Shown here in pieces: positions 8,827 to 21,060 of a DNA stretch of 64,000 nucleotides (positions are counted from its first letter, which is position 1; the number at the start of each line of letters is the position of its first letter). The position numbers and the translations under genes were made by a program. The notes under the pieces are model-generated. The model saw only the letters and a list, made by a program, of their open reading frames with translations. It had not been told where the DNA came from and ran no database searches. This stretch comes from Vandiemenella viatica (taxonomy: Eukaryota; Arthropoda; Insecta; Orthoptera; Morabidae). The stretch is taken from positions 61,873,832 to 61,937,831 of the forward strand of contig JARYHS010013631.1 of NCBI GenBank assembly GCA_031002005.1, written 5' to 3'.

Positions 8827-9892
8827 AATAGGGTTTTAACGGATGTCATCTTTGCGGATGCGGATGTTCATTGCTTGACATCCGCGGATGCTGATGTTTT
8901 GCGGAAGCGGATGCGGAGGTGGAACAATAAATTTGTAATTATTTAGATTTTAATATTTAACAAAAATAAATGTAAAATCAAAATAAGTATATTTTTTATG
9001 CCAAATTTTCTAAATTCTATTTCCATATTATACTGCCACATTCATTTATTTTTTGCCTCATCTTCCAACAAAAATCATGGGATGATTTCACAAGTGAATT
9101 TAATTATTTACATAACTATACACGTGTCTAAAAACAATCTTTGTCATATAAACTTTGCGGAGTTCGCGGCTTGACTAATTCAAGCGTCAAGCACAAGACT
9201 ACGCCACTGCACAACTCGGTTTCCGCCACTCGCCTTTCCACCGTTCAAGTTGCCCATTCTCAGTCCAACTTGTAGGACCTACGATGATCCGATTTTCGAT
9301 TACGAAATCTTGATGGGCTGTGAAAGGGGTTAGAGTACTACATACAGGACGTGTTGGATGTTGATGGACTCCCAGACAACCAACCCGGGTCCTTGCGTCC
9401 AACAAAGTATGGTGTTGGATCACGATTGGAGGAAACATCCTAAGAGTGTGCGATAAGGAAACATGGTATGTGCCGCGAAAAAGTACGATTCGAACGGATT
9501 GCTTGGAAAATTTTCTTGGAATGGGTGAGCGCATCCTACGGTAGTTCTATACGGATGTCCTACAAGTTGGACCGTGAATAGGCCGCTTTACTTTATATAC
9601 AAGTTCAAACTTGTGAATTCGTCGCTTAGGTGATACCACCTTTCAGTTCATTGTTATTGTTATTGTAAGATCATCAGAAAAAATAACCACGTTGTTGTTA
9701 GCTAAGTGACGATGGGCAGAATCTCGTATATGGAGAAAATAATAATTTATAGGCCTATTACAATGTAAACAAAATATCCGCTATAATCCGTAATAAAAAT
9801 TGCGGATGCTAAAGCGGATGTAGGATTTCACGCGAAAGTTCCGCACCTGTGTATGTGGATGCGGAACTCCGTTCCATCCCTACTTCAGACTG
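8827..9892. mobile_element. hAT-like non-autonomous element with GCGGATG-rich ends (tentative)
   Basis: Both ends are crowded with the motif GCGGATG or close variants: six or more copies in 8840-8920, and several with GTGGATG in 9800-9870. They sit inside imperfect ends, TAGGGTTTTAACGGA on the left against the complement of TCCGTTCCATCCCTA on the right. Subterminal motif arrays and TAGGG-type ends resemble hAT elements. The flanking octamers match only partly (CTTGATAA and CTTCAGAC), so the target duplication is unproven. The centre has no transposase motif that I recognise. Confidence 0.5.
9263..9572. repeat. Inverted 16-bp repeat enclosing ~280 bp
   Basis: GTCCAACTTGTAGGAC at 9263-9278 is exactly complementary to GTCCTACAAGTTGGAC at 9557-9572. 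It lies inside the GCGGATG element, so it may be a smaller transposon nested in it. The enclosed minus-strand frame of 111 codons (9199-9534) has no motif that I can name. Confidence 0.55.
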
Positions 9893-10559
9893 TTCAAACA
9901 ATCTTTTTCAGCCTAGGAAATTGAGTTACTAAGCTGCGCAAGATACCAGGAACGATACAAAGATCCCTCATGCAAGTTTCTTACTCCGATGAAGCAAAGA
10001 TCATATCATCGAAGAGAAAATAGGAACTCAGCTGACGCATTGTAACTACATTAGATCGAATATGGCGGTTTTCGGTGATCCTATTCTTGAGACGGGTTTG
10101 GATGGAGTGCTATGAAGAGATTAATTTTAAGGAACATTTCAGCACTACCGATATAAACTAATGTACTCCGTTTGGGTGAGCAGCTTACAAGAGTTGAGAT
10201 CATGGTATTTCTAAATGGTCGCCAGATTTATTTCCAACTAGACGTCTCGAAAAAAACTATGTTACCATTTGCCTTGAGTCATCTCAGTAAAATATGAAAA
10301 ACTGAATCCGGATTGACACATCGAGAATCGATGCCATCCTTCCATTCAAACCTAAACGTCTGTGTATATGTATGTCTGTAAATTTGTTACTGATACAACG
10401 ATATGGATCTGGAATACACTTTTTCAAGGAAAATATAGAAACTAACCGGTGCTTTAAATTTTAGGAGATAACAATAATTTTTTGGGGTGTGTGAATGGTA
10501 CGAACTTAACTATTATGTACTTCCATTTTGCTTCGGGGATCTAGGTGAACCGTTAATTT
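9893..10559. other. Non-coding, no recognised feature
   Basis: No reading frame, RNA gene or repeat with convincing structure was seen. Confidence 0.4.
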
Positions 10560-11130
10560 TTTGAAGTACTGTATGCGAGGCCTTGCGGCAGGACAAGGCA
10601 GCATTTCCATTTGTTTGTTTCTTTGCGGAGACAAAGCCATGCCTCTGTGTCCACATTCCCACGCAGCCAGGTTATGTGCTGCCTGTCACTTTTAATTAAC
10701 GGTCATTACGCCGCACTGCGACATGCTTCGTCAGCCTGTTACCGGTTACAGGGCCGTTACTGTCCTGTTAATGGACCGTAAAAATGCGCATTGCAACTGT
10801 GTCGAAAATACAAACACACTTTGCTAAATGAAATGAGCGTGCTCCTTCGCCGGTTATTTCCAGCCGATGCTCTTAAGTAGTATTAATAAAGTCGCGGTGA
10901 ATGAGAGGTACAAAAATTCGTTGAAGAAATCACCAGCGCCTGGCCCATTATCCTCTTCCAGTGACCCGCCGTAGCCTCTGATCGGAATGCCTAGACACAT
11001 TTCATTAGCCCGGGTGCATCCACCTTCGAGAACATACGCAGAGATTGTATTGAGGACAAAACGAAAGGGAAGGAAAACCGTTATATTGCTACATCAAACC
11101 GTGAAGCCTGTGTGGTCCTGCTTTGCCTAT
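10560..11130. other. Locally GC-rich single-copy-looking segment
   Basis: Base composition rises towards equal GC and AT against an AT-rich background, and CpG sites are retained (e.g. TTACGCCGCACTGCGACATG). No open frame or repeat similarity within the window explains it. A conserved non-coding or regulatory element is possible but unproven. Confidence 0.3.
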
Positions 11131-12487
11131 CCTACTCAATATTGACCTGTTTTGGGAGGCGTAGCAGTATTCGTACTTGAATCTTTATTCGCGAAGCAAA
11201 GCAGAGCTAAGAACAAATTAAAGTTAGACTTCCTTTTCTTCGTTAATTCAGTTTTGTTTCAGAGACATGTTAATCTACTCTAATGCCATCTATGGAGTCG
11301 GGTCTGTAAATATCGGATAATGTGACTAAACTTGATAGATGGCCTTCAAATAGCAACATGGCAGCCGCCAAATGAGTGCATTAACGGAATTCGATCACAA
11401 TACGCGAAAAAAATGGTTTGTTAATAAATTCACAACTGCCGGAAAACCATTTTGTCAATTTGATGACAAAAAACCGTGTTGCGTTGATTGTTATTGCTTT
11501 CGGCATCCGTAAGTGTTGATCATAAAATAAATAAAAAAAATAAAAAAATAAAATAAAAAATTATTCGCTTGGGCTTGAGCTTGGAGGTCCCGGTGCACGG
11601 CTCCGCCTAGCCCTCCGATAGCTACGCCACTGGAAACAGCATTTATTCTTCTTCGTTAGTATCTGATATTGCACCTTAACTTTAGAGATCATCCGACTGT
11701 CTGTGCTTCTTCCTCTGCTTTTCTCCCCCTCTTTCTGTCTTGACTATTCGGATTTCTACCTTTCTTGAAATAGGTACGTTCATTCCACTCCTCCTTTCTT
11801 TAACTGTCCATTCGATTACTAGTGCCACTTTACACAAATCGCCGATTTCTTATCCTATCTCGTCGTGTTTCTCCTATTACTTTTCTTAATCCGAAATTAT
11901 AAAATTCCAGTATTATAATTCTTTCGGTCTAGTATGAGCATTTTCATCATATATTAAATCTAGTTTTCTTTTTCTCCTGGGGAACTTGTTATCAGATTCA
12001 GTAACTCACTAAACTAAAAATTGTGGTTGCGTAATTGTATTGAAACTAGAACCGTAAAGCAAAATGATAAATAAACTTAAGCTGTCAACAAGTTCTAAAA
12101 TCACAAGAAGTTAATGATATCTGTTACACCTTGGAAATAAATTCTTGATGCCAAACTTCACTCTTAATATAACATTTAAACGCTGAATCACGGCCATTTT
12201 GAGACTGATAAGTACATACTTCATATGAAGTACTTGTCTTCAGTAGCTCTGTAATTATCACCAGACGCCGGCTTCATCATTAATTTCTGTTTCTTAAATC
12301 TTCTGATACTGGAAATTTTTTTACATCAATAGCATACATTCAGTCTCGCATTAATTAAAATCGCTGTAGTGTATTAAGGTTTTGAAACTTTTCAACTTTG
12401 AAACCAAAAAAAAATAAGTGTTTTAACCTTTTCCTATTTACTCACGTGTGCCAACACCACAAAATCAAAAAAAAAATAAAAAAATAT
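11131..12487. other. Non-coding; contains an A/T-rich simple run and a GGCGTAGC-type fragment
   Basis: 11,527-11,562 is an imperfect (AAATA)n run. Beside it, on the minus strand, 11,565-11,635 reads CCAGTGGCGTAGCTATCGG and continues GC-rich. The same GGCGTAGCTA start recurs at 56,579, suggesting a shared repeat. Nothing else was recognised. Confidence 0.35.
12455..12487 (-). terminator. RNA polymerase III T-run terminators after tRNA-Glu
   Basis: On the minus strand, directly after the tRNA 3' end, come T7, then A, then T9 or more. These are strong Pol III stop signals and support an active tRNA gene. Confidence 0.75.
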
Positions 12488-12558
12488 TCCCATGCCGGGA
12501 ATCGAACCCGGGCCTGCTGGGTGAAAGCCAGCTATCCTAGCCACTAGACCACATGGGA
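12488..12558 (-). tRNA. tRNA-Glu (anticodon UUC)
   Basis: This is a complete 71-nt cloverleaf. The acceptor stem TCCCATG pairs with CATGGGA. The A box is TGGTCTAGTGGCTAGG. The anticodon arm GCTGG-CTTTCAC-CCAGC carries TTC. The T arm contains GGTTCGATTCC, flanked by CCCGG on both sides. The stem differs from the common eukaryotic CCTGG/CCAGG form at both partners, so pairing is kept, which suggests constraint. There is no SINE body after it; long T runs follow instead. Confidence 0.93.
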
Positions 12559-14784
12559 GATGAAGTGAGTGGTCTCTTATATGGCACTTAACATACCATT
12601 TCGTCATGTGAGAATAGATATGTGGATAAAGGGCGGAAGCAAATATCGGCACAGAAAAACGTATTATCACTGTGGATCTTACTACATCCACAGCACTTTC
12701 TATATTGCTTACTCAGTATTCTTCAACAACTGCCGAAGCATTCTGATAAAAAAAAACCACTTCTTTTTTTCAGAATGAAAGCTTTTTTTTCCCGACAAGA
12801 CTAAAACACTAGCTGTAAATTCAATATGCCATACGACCCTTAAGTTATGATGACAACTTCTTATCCTAAGGGGTTCAGATGAAGAATTTACGATGATCAA
12901 TTTATCTCACTTCTCATAGTGTTTCATATGGACCATATCAAATGAAACTAAATTCTCTTATAACGATTATCACGGTTGAGTAAAGCAAATGAAGTAGAAA
13001 CGGATTAGATTTTTGGTGGACAGAGTACACTGAACTGAAAGCCAATTTGAGCTTGACTAATAGATGTTCCCATAGCCGTCAACGATCTTTTGTATAAAGC
13101 AAAGCAAACAATAAGTTCCACGAAACATAACTCAGTATATTAAATTTGGTATCAGGTTTCTTCCTGCTAATTAGGTATTACTTTTAACCAGAATAGAACA
13201 TCAGATCGATTTAAAATTCAACATTTCAAGCTTACTGGAAATTGAAATGGTGATATCATTGATGGTAAATCACTCCTTTAAATACATCTCTTCTGATTTC
13301 TTGCACGATAAGAACTTTGAGAAAGTATAGTAAATTGCTAAGTTACTATTCATTGTATTTCAGAAATATCCGGTTACGTAGCCTTCTCCAATCAACTATA
13401 GTAAATCAGTTTTCTCTGTGATAAATGTGTTTTCCTGCTTTGCAAGAAAAAACTAAGAATATAAAAAAATAGATTGAAACCAACTGTGCAAATGCTAAAA
13501 TAAGCACCCGATACACTTTCTTTGTTAGAAATAGTTTATATTATTATAGTGTCACATTCTTACAAAATATCGATTTCAGGATCAGCAGAATGCATTTTCA
13601 CGATTTCGACGTGACATATGGTGGTATTTATATGTCAGTGACAGATTCTTGCGAACACGATAACATGAAAAATCATGAGCAGAAAGTGGATTAACGGTTC
13701 GTTATTTATATTTTATCTAAGTTTAAAAAAAATTTAACTTAATAATTTTGCTAACAGTTCCCTCTCTATACGTAAAGAAAATGAACGCGGGAATTTGTAG
13801 CCAACTTGAACAGATTTGTGTTCTGCCCTATTTCGAATTGGGTTTGCTAGACTATGCGTACTTAACCTAAAGGAGAAATGACTGTGTTGCCATCTGCGAG
13901 ACGTGTAACTTACTGTGTTCTGTGTGAAAAGTGTATTTTTGTTTGTGAAAAGTGTATTTCATGAGGCATTTAAGTAGTTTCAGTTTAATTTTTAACTAAA
14001 TCCATGATGTTACTTACTAAATGATATTTATAACTTTTCGACGAGAAATATATTCCATAGAAACTACTAAAATTACGAATTTATTTTCTTAGCGAATACC
14101 ATAAACTCCAAAACGATCACTACAGTCTTACTGAAATCTTTAGGAGATACAAATTACTGTAGATTACAAAAGAATTTTCTGATCAGTAGCTACGTAAATA
14201 AAGGAGAAAGTAGATTTTCAATGGATTTTTTCCGTAAACTCGTGTAATTCACAGAATAAAAAAATCCAGCCATTTTCAGAGTCGATATGTTGTCGACTTT
14301 CACTTGATACCCACGAAGATTATCTAAAAACTATTTTTCACTAAACTCTATGTATTCACCAATACGATATTTTCAAATTTTACATAGGGATCGTGTACGA
14401 GATAGTGAAATCTAAAATAATGACAGTTGCAAAAAGCTAAGTTGAAAAGGTTCAGAAGCTATGGGGCTGAGACAGACTGAGAGAGAAATGATTGCGTAAG
14501 AGTTGCCTCTTTCATTCATAAGCACGAACCATAAATCACCATTCAGTCTGCACTTATACTGTTTTTACCTCCTTCATGACACAGTTGTATTCCAGCGATA
14601 AAATTTTTTCGGTGAAGAAGTTTCATATATGAAAGTAAATCGCTAAAAAGTTATTATTAAAGTTACAATTTCTATGATAGTAGCTCCAGCAGAATTTAGA
14701 TACTTTAAGAGGAGAAGGAACATTAAATAACAAACATCATTTCCATTTCCATTGAATCAAAATTTTCATTGTTACCCCATTTAC
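12559..14784. other. AT-rich non-coding; one fragment shared with 22.9 kb
   Basis: At about 13,885-13,955 the run TGTGTTGCCATCTGCGAGAC...ACGTGTAAC...AAGTGTATTTTTG resembles 22,890-22,955, so it is probably an interspersed repeat. No other feature is supported in these 2.2 kb. Confidence 0.4.
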
Positions 14785-15660
14785 ACAAAAAAACTCATCA
14801 AATATAAGGAGGATTAAATTTTCATATAAAAAAATTGAAATTTGTATAAGGATATTAAAAAATAAAATAGACTATAAAGAAGTACATATATACCAAAATA
14901 TATAGAAGGTTTAAGGAGTCATTTAAAAATTTGTAATGTACAAAAGAAAGATTAAAAAACATAGATTACATAGAAATATGCACTAAAATGCAAGAATGAG
15001 AAAATTTAGGATTTACCAAAGAAAGCTTAAAAATAAAATAGTTTACACAAACCAGACACCAAAATATGAGAAGGATTAAGTTTTCGTATAAAAAATTTGA
15101 TGTATCCAGAATCAATATTACAGATAAACTAGATTACACAAACATACTCACAGAAGTATAAAATGTATTAAATTTTCATACAAAAAATTGGAATGTATAA
15201 ACGGAAGTTTAAAAATAAAATATATTACACAAAAATATATATACGCAAGTATAAAAATGAAGTTTTCATATACCGAACATGGTAGGTGAGAGGAAATGCT
15301 CATTCCTCGCTTTCTGTGGTACCCGGGTTAGAATCCCCATTCGGCCAAACTGATTTGTGTTTTCCAAGGATTCCCGAAATAACTCCAGGCGAATAACAAT
15401 ATACTTCTCTTAAAAGGCCTCGGATGAATTCCTTTCCCATGCTTGTTCCCCATCCTTCCCCATCTTTAATGACATCTACGTAGACGAGGTAAAATCATAC
15501 GCAAAAAAGTTATATTACATAAAAATTTGTATTATCCCAATGTAATAATAAAAATAAAATAGATTACACAAAAATACACACCAAAATACTAGAAGAATTA
15601 AGTTCCACACAAAAAAATTGGATTACCAAAAGAAAGATTAAAATTAAAAACAACATATAT
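14785..15660. repeat. Degenerate tandem array, unit about 75-95 bp
   Basis: The recurring segments are AAAAATAAAATAGATTACAC, then ACCAAAATA..GAAGGATTAA, GTTTTCATA.AAAAAATTGG and ACCAAAGAAAGATT. Unit starts fall near 14,861, 14,955, 15,031, 15,126, 15,211 and 15,551, with a SINE inserted at 15,278-15,505. Units have diverged and are A-rich on the plus strand. Confidence 0.7.
15278..15505 (+). mobile_element. Old S1 SINE inside the tandem array
   Basis: The head GGTAGGTGAGAGGAAATGC is followed by a degenerate B box (GGTTAGAATCCCC). The centre is TGTTTTCCAAGGATTCCCG, AATAACTCCAGGCGAATAAC, followed by TTAAAAGGCCTCGGATGAAT and a GACATCTACGTAGACGAGG tail. Array units resume on both sides. Confidence 0.75.
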
Positions 15661-16895
15661 GCCAACAAAAAAAGCTCTATGAAATGAATAAAAATCACAC
15701 TAGGAGAATTCCGTTGAGGTTTCTGCAAAGGTCTTGGTTGATTTCCTTGCCCGCAAACCACTCCTGATTATAATTATTCCGGGCCTATTGAAGCTGAAAC
15801 ACTTTTAAACCGTAGCAAATCTTTCTGACCATTTAGAAGGGACAATTTATTCTAAGAAACAGGCAGAGAAGTCTTGCATGTAGATCAGTTCCAGTTCCAA
15901 GATCCTTTAAAAAAATGAGAAATCTCGCTCCATGTTTTTCGGTATTTACATGTAAGAAAACCAACTGGTTGCGTAGCCATGGGCTGTTTTCCTACACTCA
16001 CAAACATCCACTGCAACTATTGAATCACGTAGGTTATCGTCTATACTCTCCTATCAAGAAAAACAGAACCTCGGTCAGCCTGGAATCCTGATATTGATCA
16101 ATAATATTTTTCCTGCTTTAATAACTCAATGCATTTCCTATCTGCCATTTGTCGGAAACTTTACATTCATGTGGTGCTTGCTGCCGGCTTGTATAGGATA
16201 GGACGTGGAAGAAAGTTCGTCTTAGTTGGATCCTTTAATAACTAATCTACTTATTAATTTTCTTTGTGTATCCTCATCCTCATAAAAGAAGATATATTTG
16301 TTTCTTCTAGAACGTTCAGCGACCTCGTTACTTCATTCCACTTCTTGCTCTCAATGGTCACGAAGAAACTCTGAGAATGCGAAATTATTAAATTCAATTT
16401 TAAACTGGCTCGAAAAATATTTGACTGCCGTTAGCCTTACAATGGCAAACAATAATTTACTGAGACTTTTCTTCCTAGGACCTTACATAATTTTCTTTCA
16501 ATAATGTTATTTCCTAAGGAAGTTACTTAAGCATTGTATACATCGGCACAGACTTGCATATGTCACAATATAAAACATATACCTTCCTTGTAATTTTCAC
16601 AGAAGATTTAAAAAACCAAGTTCGTTCAGTGTAACATTGAAATAATTTTATTAACCACTCGAAGCAGTGAAATCTCATATTGCCGAAATGTAAGCATGCG
16701 GTTTATTCTGCTGGAGAAACATGATACGTGCCATCCAAAACAAAAGGAGGGGCATGTGGACCTAGCGACATAATCTTCATCCATCAGAAATTTTTGTAAA
16801 ACTGTATAAAATATGAAGTGAATATCTATTTAGCTCCTTTTACAGTCGATTTGAACTTGACCAATCGTTAATAAGGAACGCCAAAGAAACTGTTT
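15661..16895. other. Non-coding; possible SINE scrap at 15,713-15,760
   Basis: The scrap GGTTTCTGCAAAGGTCTTGG..TTCCTTGCCCG resembles the 3' half of the S1 body. The rest has no recognised feature. Confidence 0.35.
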
Positions 16896-17071
16896 TTTAT
16901 TTGCTTTTTGCCGTACGCATTTCACATCTCATCGAGGCATCATCAGCGGCGAATTAATTGGAAACCCTTTGTGGAGAAATCAGAGATAAACAACTAATAA
17001 CCCTAAACTTAAATAATCCGTCGCTGATGATACACCTATAAAATGTGAAATCCGCATGGCAATAAACAAAT
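16896..17071. repeat. Small foldback element, arms ~55 bp
   Basis: The left arm (TTTGCTTTTTGCCGTACGCA, TTTCACATCTC, GGCATCATCAGCGGCG) is the near-complement of the right arm (CGTCGCTGATGATACACC, AAAATGTGAAAT, CCGCATGGCAATAAACAAAT). About 60 bp separate them. It abuts the 5' end of the LINE remnant that starts at 17,072. Confidence 0.65.
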
Positions 17072-19618
17072 GAAAGGAGACTTCAGTAAATTTTGTAATA
17101 AACTTGAAGCGGTTCTACTAAATTTATCACGAACTAAAAGGGAAATTATCCTCTGTGGAGACTTCAACATAAATTTTGCTGTAGAATGTAACCAGACAGA
17201 TTATCTTCTAGGAATGCTTAGATCATTCAATCTCTATCAAACTGTAAATTTCCCAACTAGAATACAAAAAGATAGTAGTACCATTATTGATAACATTTTT
17301 GTAGAACACAATAAATTAGAAATAAATGGAACAATTCCAATGGAAAATGGTTTGTCAGACCATAATGCTCAAATAATTACTTTGGATATTGTGGGAAATG
17401 AATATAACAAAAAGAAAGGACTTGTCAGAGTTAGGCCATTAAAGAACAATTCAATAAAAAAATTAAATGATGAACTTCTCAATGAGGACTGGAGCACTGT
17501 TTATAAATTAAAAGGGGTAAATAATAAATTCAATTACTTTCACCAAAGGTTTTTGGAAATTTACAAAAGGTATCTCCCTACAAAATTAGCTCCAATTGGT
17601 CAAAAAACGAGTAAACAAAAATTGGGTTACAGTTGGTATCAAAACATCTTGCAGACATAAAAGGGAATTGTATGTAAAAGTTAGGAATACTGATAATATG
17701 CTTCTCAGACAACATTACAAAACTTACTGTAGAATTTTAACCAAAGTAGTAAAAGAAGCTAAACGTTTGGCCATAAACGATGAGATTAGTAGTTCAGATA
17801 ATAAGATAAAAAGTGTTTGGAACATTATTAAAAGAGAAACAACTGTATCATCCCTTGAACATAAACCTATATCTATAAGCATTAATGATAAACTGGTAAA
17901 TGACCCCTCGTATGTAGGAAGTGCTTTCAATAAATACTTCTTAACAGTTGCTGAAAAAATAAAAGGAAAATGTATTGGGAATATGGATGCTGTAGCAATA
18001 CTTAAATCCTTGTCACCAAAAGCAGCACCTATGTCTCTATTTCCAACCAGTAAAAATGAAATTGAAAAAATTATTAAATCCCTCAAAAATAAAAATTCAT
18101 TTGGTTATGATGAGGTTTCAACCCATGTAATGAAACAATGTAACACCAGCATTAGTAGAGTTATTAGTCACATTTGTAATAGTTCTTTTGAAGAAAGTAT
18201 CTTCCCTGACTCACTCAAAAAGTCAATAATCAAACCGCTTTATAAAAAGGGTGATACCTCAAAGATTGAGAATTACAGACCAATATCACTTCTACCAGCA
18301 TTTTCAAAAATCTTTGAAAAAGCAATGTACAGAAGGGTGTATGCACATCTATAAAAAAATGACCTACTCAATAAAGTACAGTTTGGTTTTAGACAAGGTG
18401 TTTCAACAGATTCAGCAATTTTTGCTTTTGTAAACAACATACTGGAATCAATGCACAAAAAACTAAATTCCCTAGGTATATTCTGTGATCTTGTTAAGGC
18501 TTTTGACTGTGTTGATCATGATATTCTACTAGGTAAATTAGATCACTATGGAGTTAGTGGTAAGCCAGGACTTTGGTTTAAATCATACCTGGAAAATAGA
18601 AAGCAATGTGTATCACTGAAAGATGCTAATACAGGAGATGTTATAAACTCAGAATGGGGTATAGTTAAATGTGGTGTGCCTCAGGGTTCAATTCTTGGCC
18701 CTCTGCTGTTCTTAATCTATATAAATGATCTTCCACATATACTAGGTGATAATGAACACATAGTGCTCTTTGCAGATGATACTAGCATATCGTTGAAAGA
18801 TACATCAGCACAAAACCTCGAAAACATAGCAAATGATGCTTTAAAGAAAATTAATAGGTGGTTTAATGCCAACAAACTAATACTTAATGTAGAAAAGACA
18901 CAGTTACTTCAGTTTGTTACTAAAAATAAAACAAAGGACAGCTATAATGTGATATCAGAAGGGAAAACAATCAATGAAAGCAGTTTCACAAGATTCCTGG
19001 GTGTATGTATAGATAACAAATTGAACTGGAAACAACATATTCAACAACTTCTTAAAAAACTGAATTCTGCAACATTCTCACTGAGGGTAATATCTAGAAT
19101 AGCTAATATAGAAACCAGAAAGTTAGTATATTTTGCATATTTTCATTCCCTGCTCACTTATGGCATCTCATTTTGGGGAAACTCGTCACAAGCACAAAGG
19201 GTATTTAAATTACAAAAGCGTGCTATAAGAACTATTTGTGGAGCAAACCCATGGACGTCGTGCAGAAATCTGTTTAAAAACCTGGGTGTTCTAACCATGC
19301 CAGCCAGCACAGTATGTATACTCTGTATTATCATTTGTAGTGGAAAATCCTGAACACTTCAATCTTAATGCTGACATACATAGCCATAATACTAGGAATA
19401 AATATAATATTCACAAGGATTACAAATCACTGTCAATTGTACAGAGAGGGTTAACATTTACTGGAGCTTCCTTATTCAGTGTCTTACCAACAGAAATTAA
19501 ATGTTACCTACAAAAACCCAACTACTTTAAGTCCAAACTGAAAGAGTTTCTGCTTCAGAACCCATTTTACTCTGTGAAAGAATTTTCTTCTTGGAATTTG
19601 GTAACTAAGAATGACTGA
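17072..19618 (+). pseudogene. CR1/L2-like LINE ORF2 (endonuclease and reverse transcriptase), decayed
   Basis: A non-LTR retrotransposon polyprotein truncated within the endonuclease domain. The endonuclease remnant (17,072-17,605) keeps LCGDFNIN and LSDHNAQI. After a frameshift at about 17,600, KNWVTVGIKTSCRHKRELY opens the linker. The reverse transcriptase keeps ENYRPISLLPAFSKIFEKAM (18,270-18,330), FCDLVKAFDCVDHDILL (motif A), GVPQGSILGPLLF (motif B), FADDTS (motif C) and FLGVCIDNKLNW. TAA at 18,352-18,354 is an in-frame nonsense codon just before KNDLLNKVQFGF. A second frameshift near 19,345 precedes the C-terminal HNTRNKYNI region, which ends at 19,618. All the core RT motifs survive. 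Clade placement is from memory of similar proteins. Confidence 0.88.
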
Positions 19619-20578
19619 AAAAATAGTATATATGGTGTATGGAAGGGGAAGGTGACAAAGTTGTCCACAATTACTAAAATGATATATGGTTTTTCTTTCT
19701 GTTGAAACTTTTGACAATTTAAGTAATTATTGTGTTTACAAAATGCCACTCTTATATAGTAACTAACATTGGATAGCATGCATTCAAAAACTGCTGTGAA
19801 AGATTATCATACTAACAGGTTGTTAAGTAATTGACTGCTTATGAGTTGTTGGTAATATAATTGATATTGTTAATAAGTGTGTGTACTGTTCCACATAAAG
19901 AGCAACTAACATGATATAATATGTGGTCGCAAATTACAGTGATACTTATCATGGTTACTGGTTGTAAGAAAATAACTGATTTTTAGATGCTGGTAACAAG
20001 TGTATACACTGTTCCACATAATAAGTATTAATTAACTCGGGATTGTATTTGTAGATAACAGGAGATATTGGTTATACTAATGGGTTGTAGCTAACTTGTT
20101 GTCAATATATAATAACATTATCGAGGGTAAACAAATGAAAATCTGCGACACAGTTACTTTTGTTGCTTTAATTTATTTTGTGCATGACGCGTTTCGGGAA
20201 TTTATTCCCATTTTCAAACGCACTATAAGTAGGTTTACATGTTTTAGTTATAGAAATATGAGGAGTCGTTGTGTTTGTTTCTGCTGGACGTTTGTACAGT
20301 TTTCATGTGATTTGTTTTTTGAAGGTTTCTGACGAAAATGGCAACACAGAAACACACACAAATACATCCTTAAATTACACAAACGTTATGGATGATGAAC
20401 ACAGATTGAAAGTTTGTGTATTGTACACAAGGCAAAGATGATTTTTGTTATGGATAAAGTTAAGAAAATAACATTATCAGTTATATAGTAATATTGACAT
20501 TACAAATAAGTGTATGTACTGTTCCACATCCCCGAGATTATTCTCACATGGGATCAAAGTGAACATATCTATCTATCT
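19619..20578 (+). other. LINE 3' UTR with repeated GTTCCACAT blocks and a (TATC)n end
   Basis: AAGTGTGTGTACTGTTCCAC at about 19,876, AAGTGTATACACTGTTCCAC at about 19,999 and AAGTGTATGTACTGTTCCAC at about 20,509 are three copies of one block. After the third comes ACATGGGATCAAAGTG and TATCTATCTATCTA near 20,564-20,577. This looks like the LINE's simple-repeat 3' end. The stretch 20,100-20,480 between copies 2 and 3 may be an insertion. Confidence 0.55.
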
Positions 20579-21060
20579 AAAACAGCTGTATTGTGTTTTG
20601 GCTTTCTTTATTAACTGCAGATATATGGCTTGAAACAAAATTAAATTATTAGCGTTGAATAAGAAAATGAAGATTGAGGACTTCAAGAAAAATGTAAATC
20701 CTAAGGAAAATCTTAGGGACAGTAAAAGGAAAAGATGGTAACTGGTGGAAGAGGCATGCAGAGAAAATTACAGACTTACTGCACAAGAGATAGCTAAACT
20801 TTTATGCTCATATTATGAGAATGAGTCAGAGTAGTTAACAAAAAGATTTTTGAAATACATTACTAAATTAAAGGTGCCTATAAAATAGGCTGATGAGACG
20901 AGAAAAGATATGGAAAGAGTTGTGATCCATTCAGACAGGATAGAGAATCGAAGATGGTTTCAAACTGAAATTGATATTTTCAAGGGGTTCCAAGAATGAC
21001 GTACAAATTTTAATTCCTATTCAGTTAAAGAACGAAAAGAATTAGGGAGGAAAAGAAAAC
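20579..21060. other. Non-coding, no recognised feature
   Basis: A-rich, with short frames only. ATGAAGATTGAGGACTTCAA near 20,667 starts a brief frame with no motif that I can name. Confidence 0.35.

Noticed and set aside
9199..9534. 111-codon minus-strand frame
   Set aside because: No family motif, and it spans one arm of an inverted repeat in a non-autonomous element.
14785..15660. CRISPR-like array
   Set aside because: Units are diverged, A-rich and eukaryotic; no identical short repeats with unique spacers.
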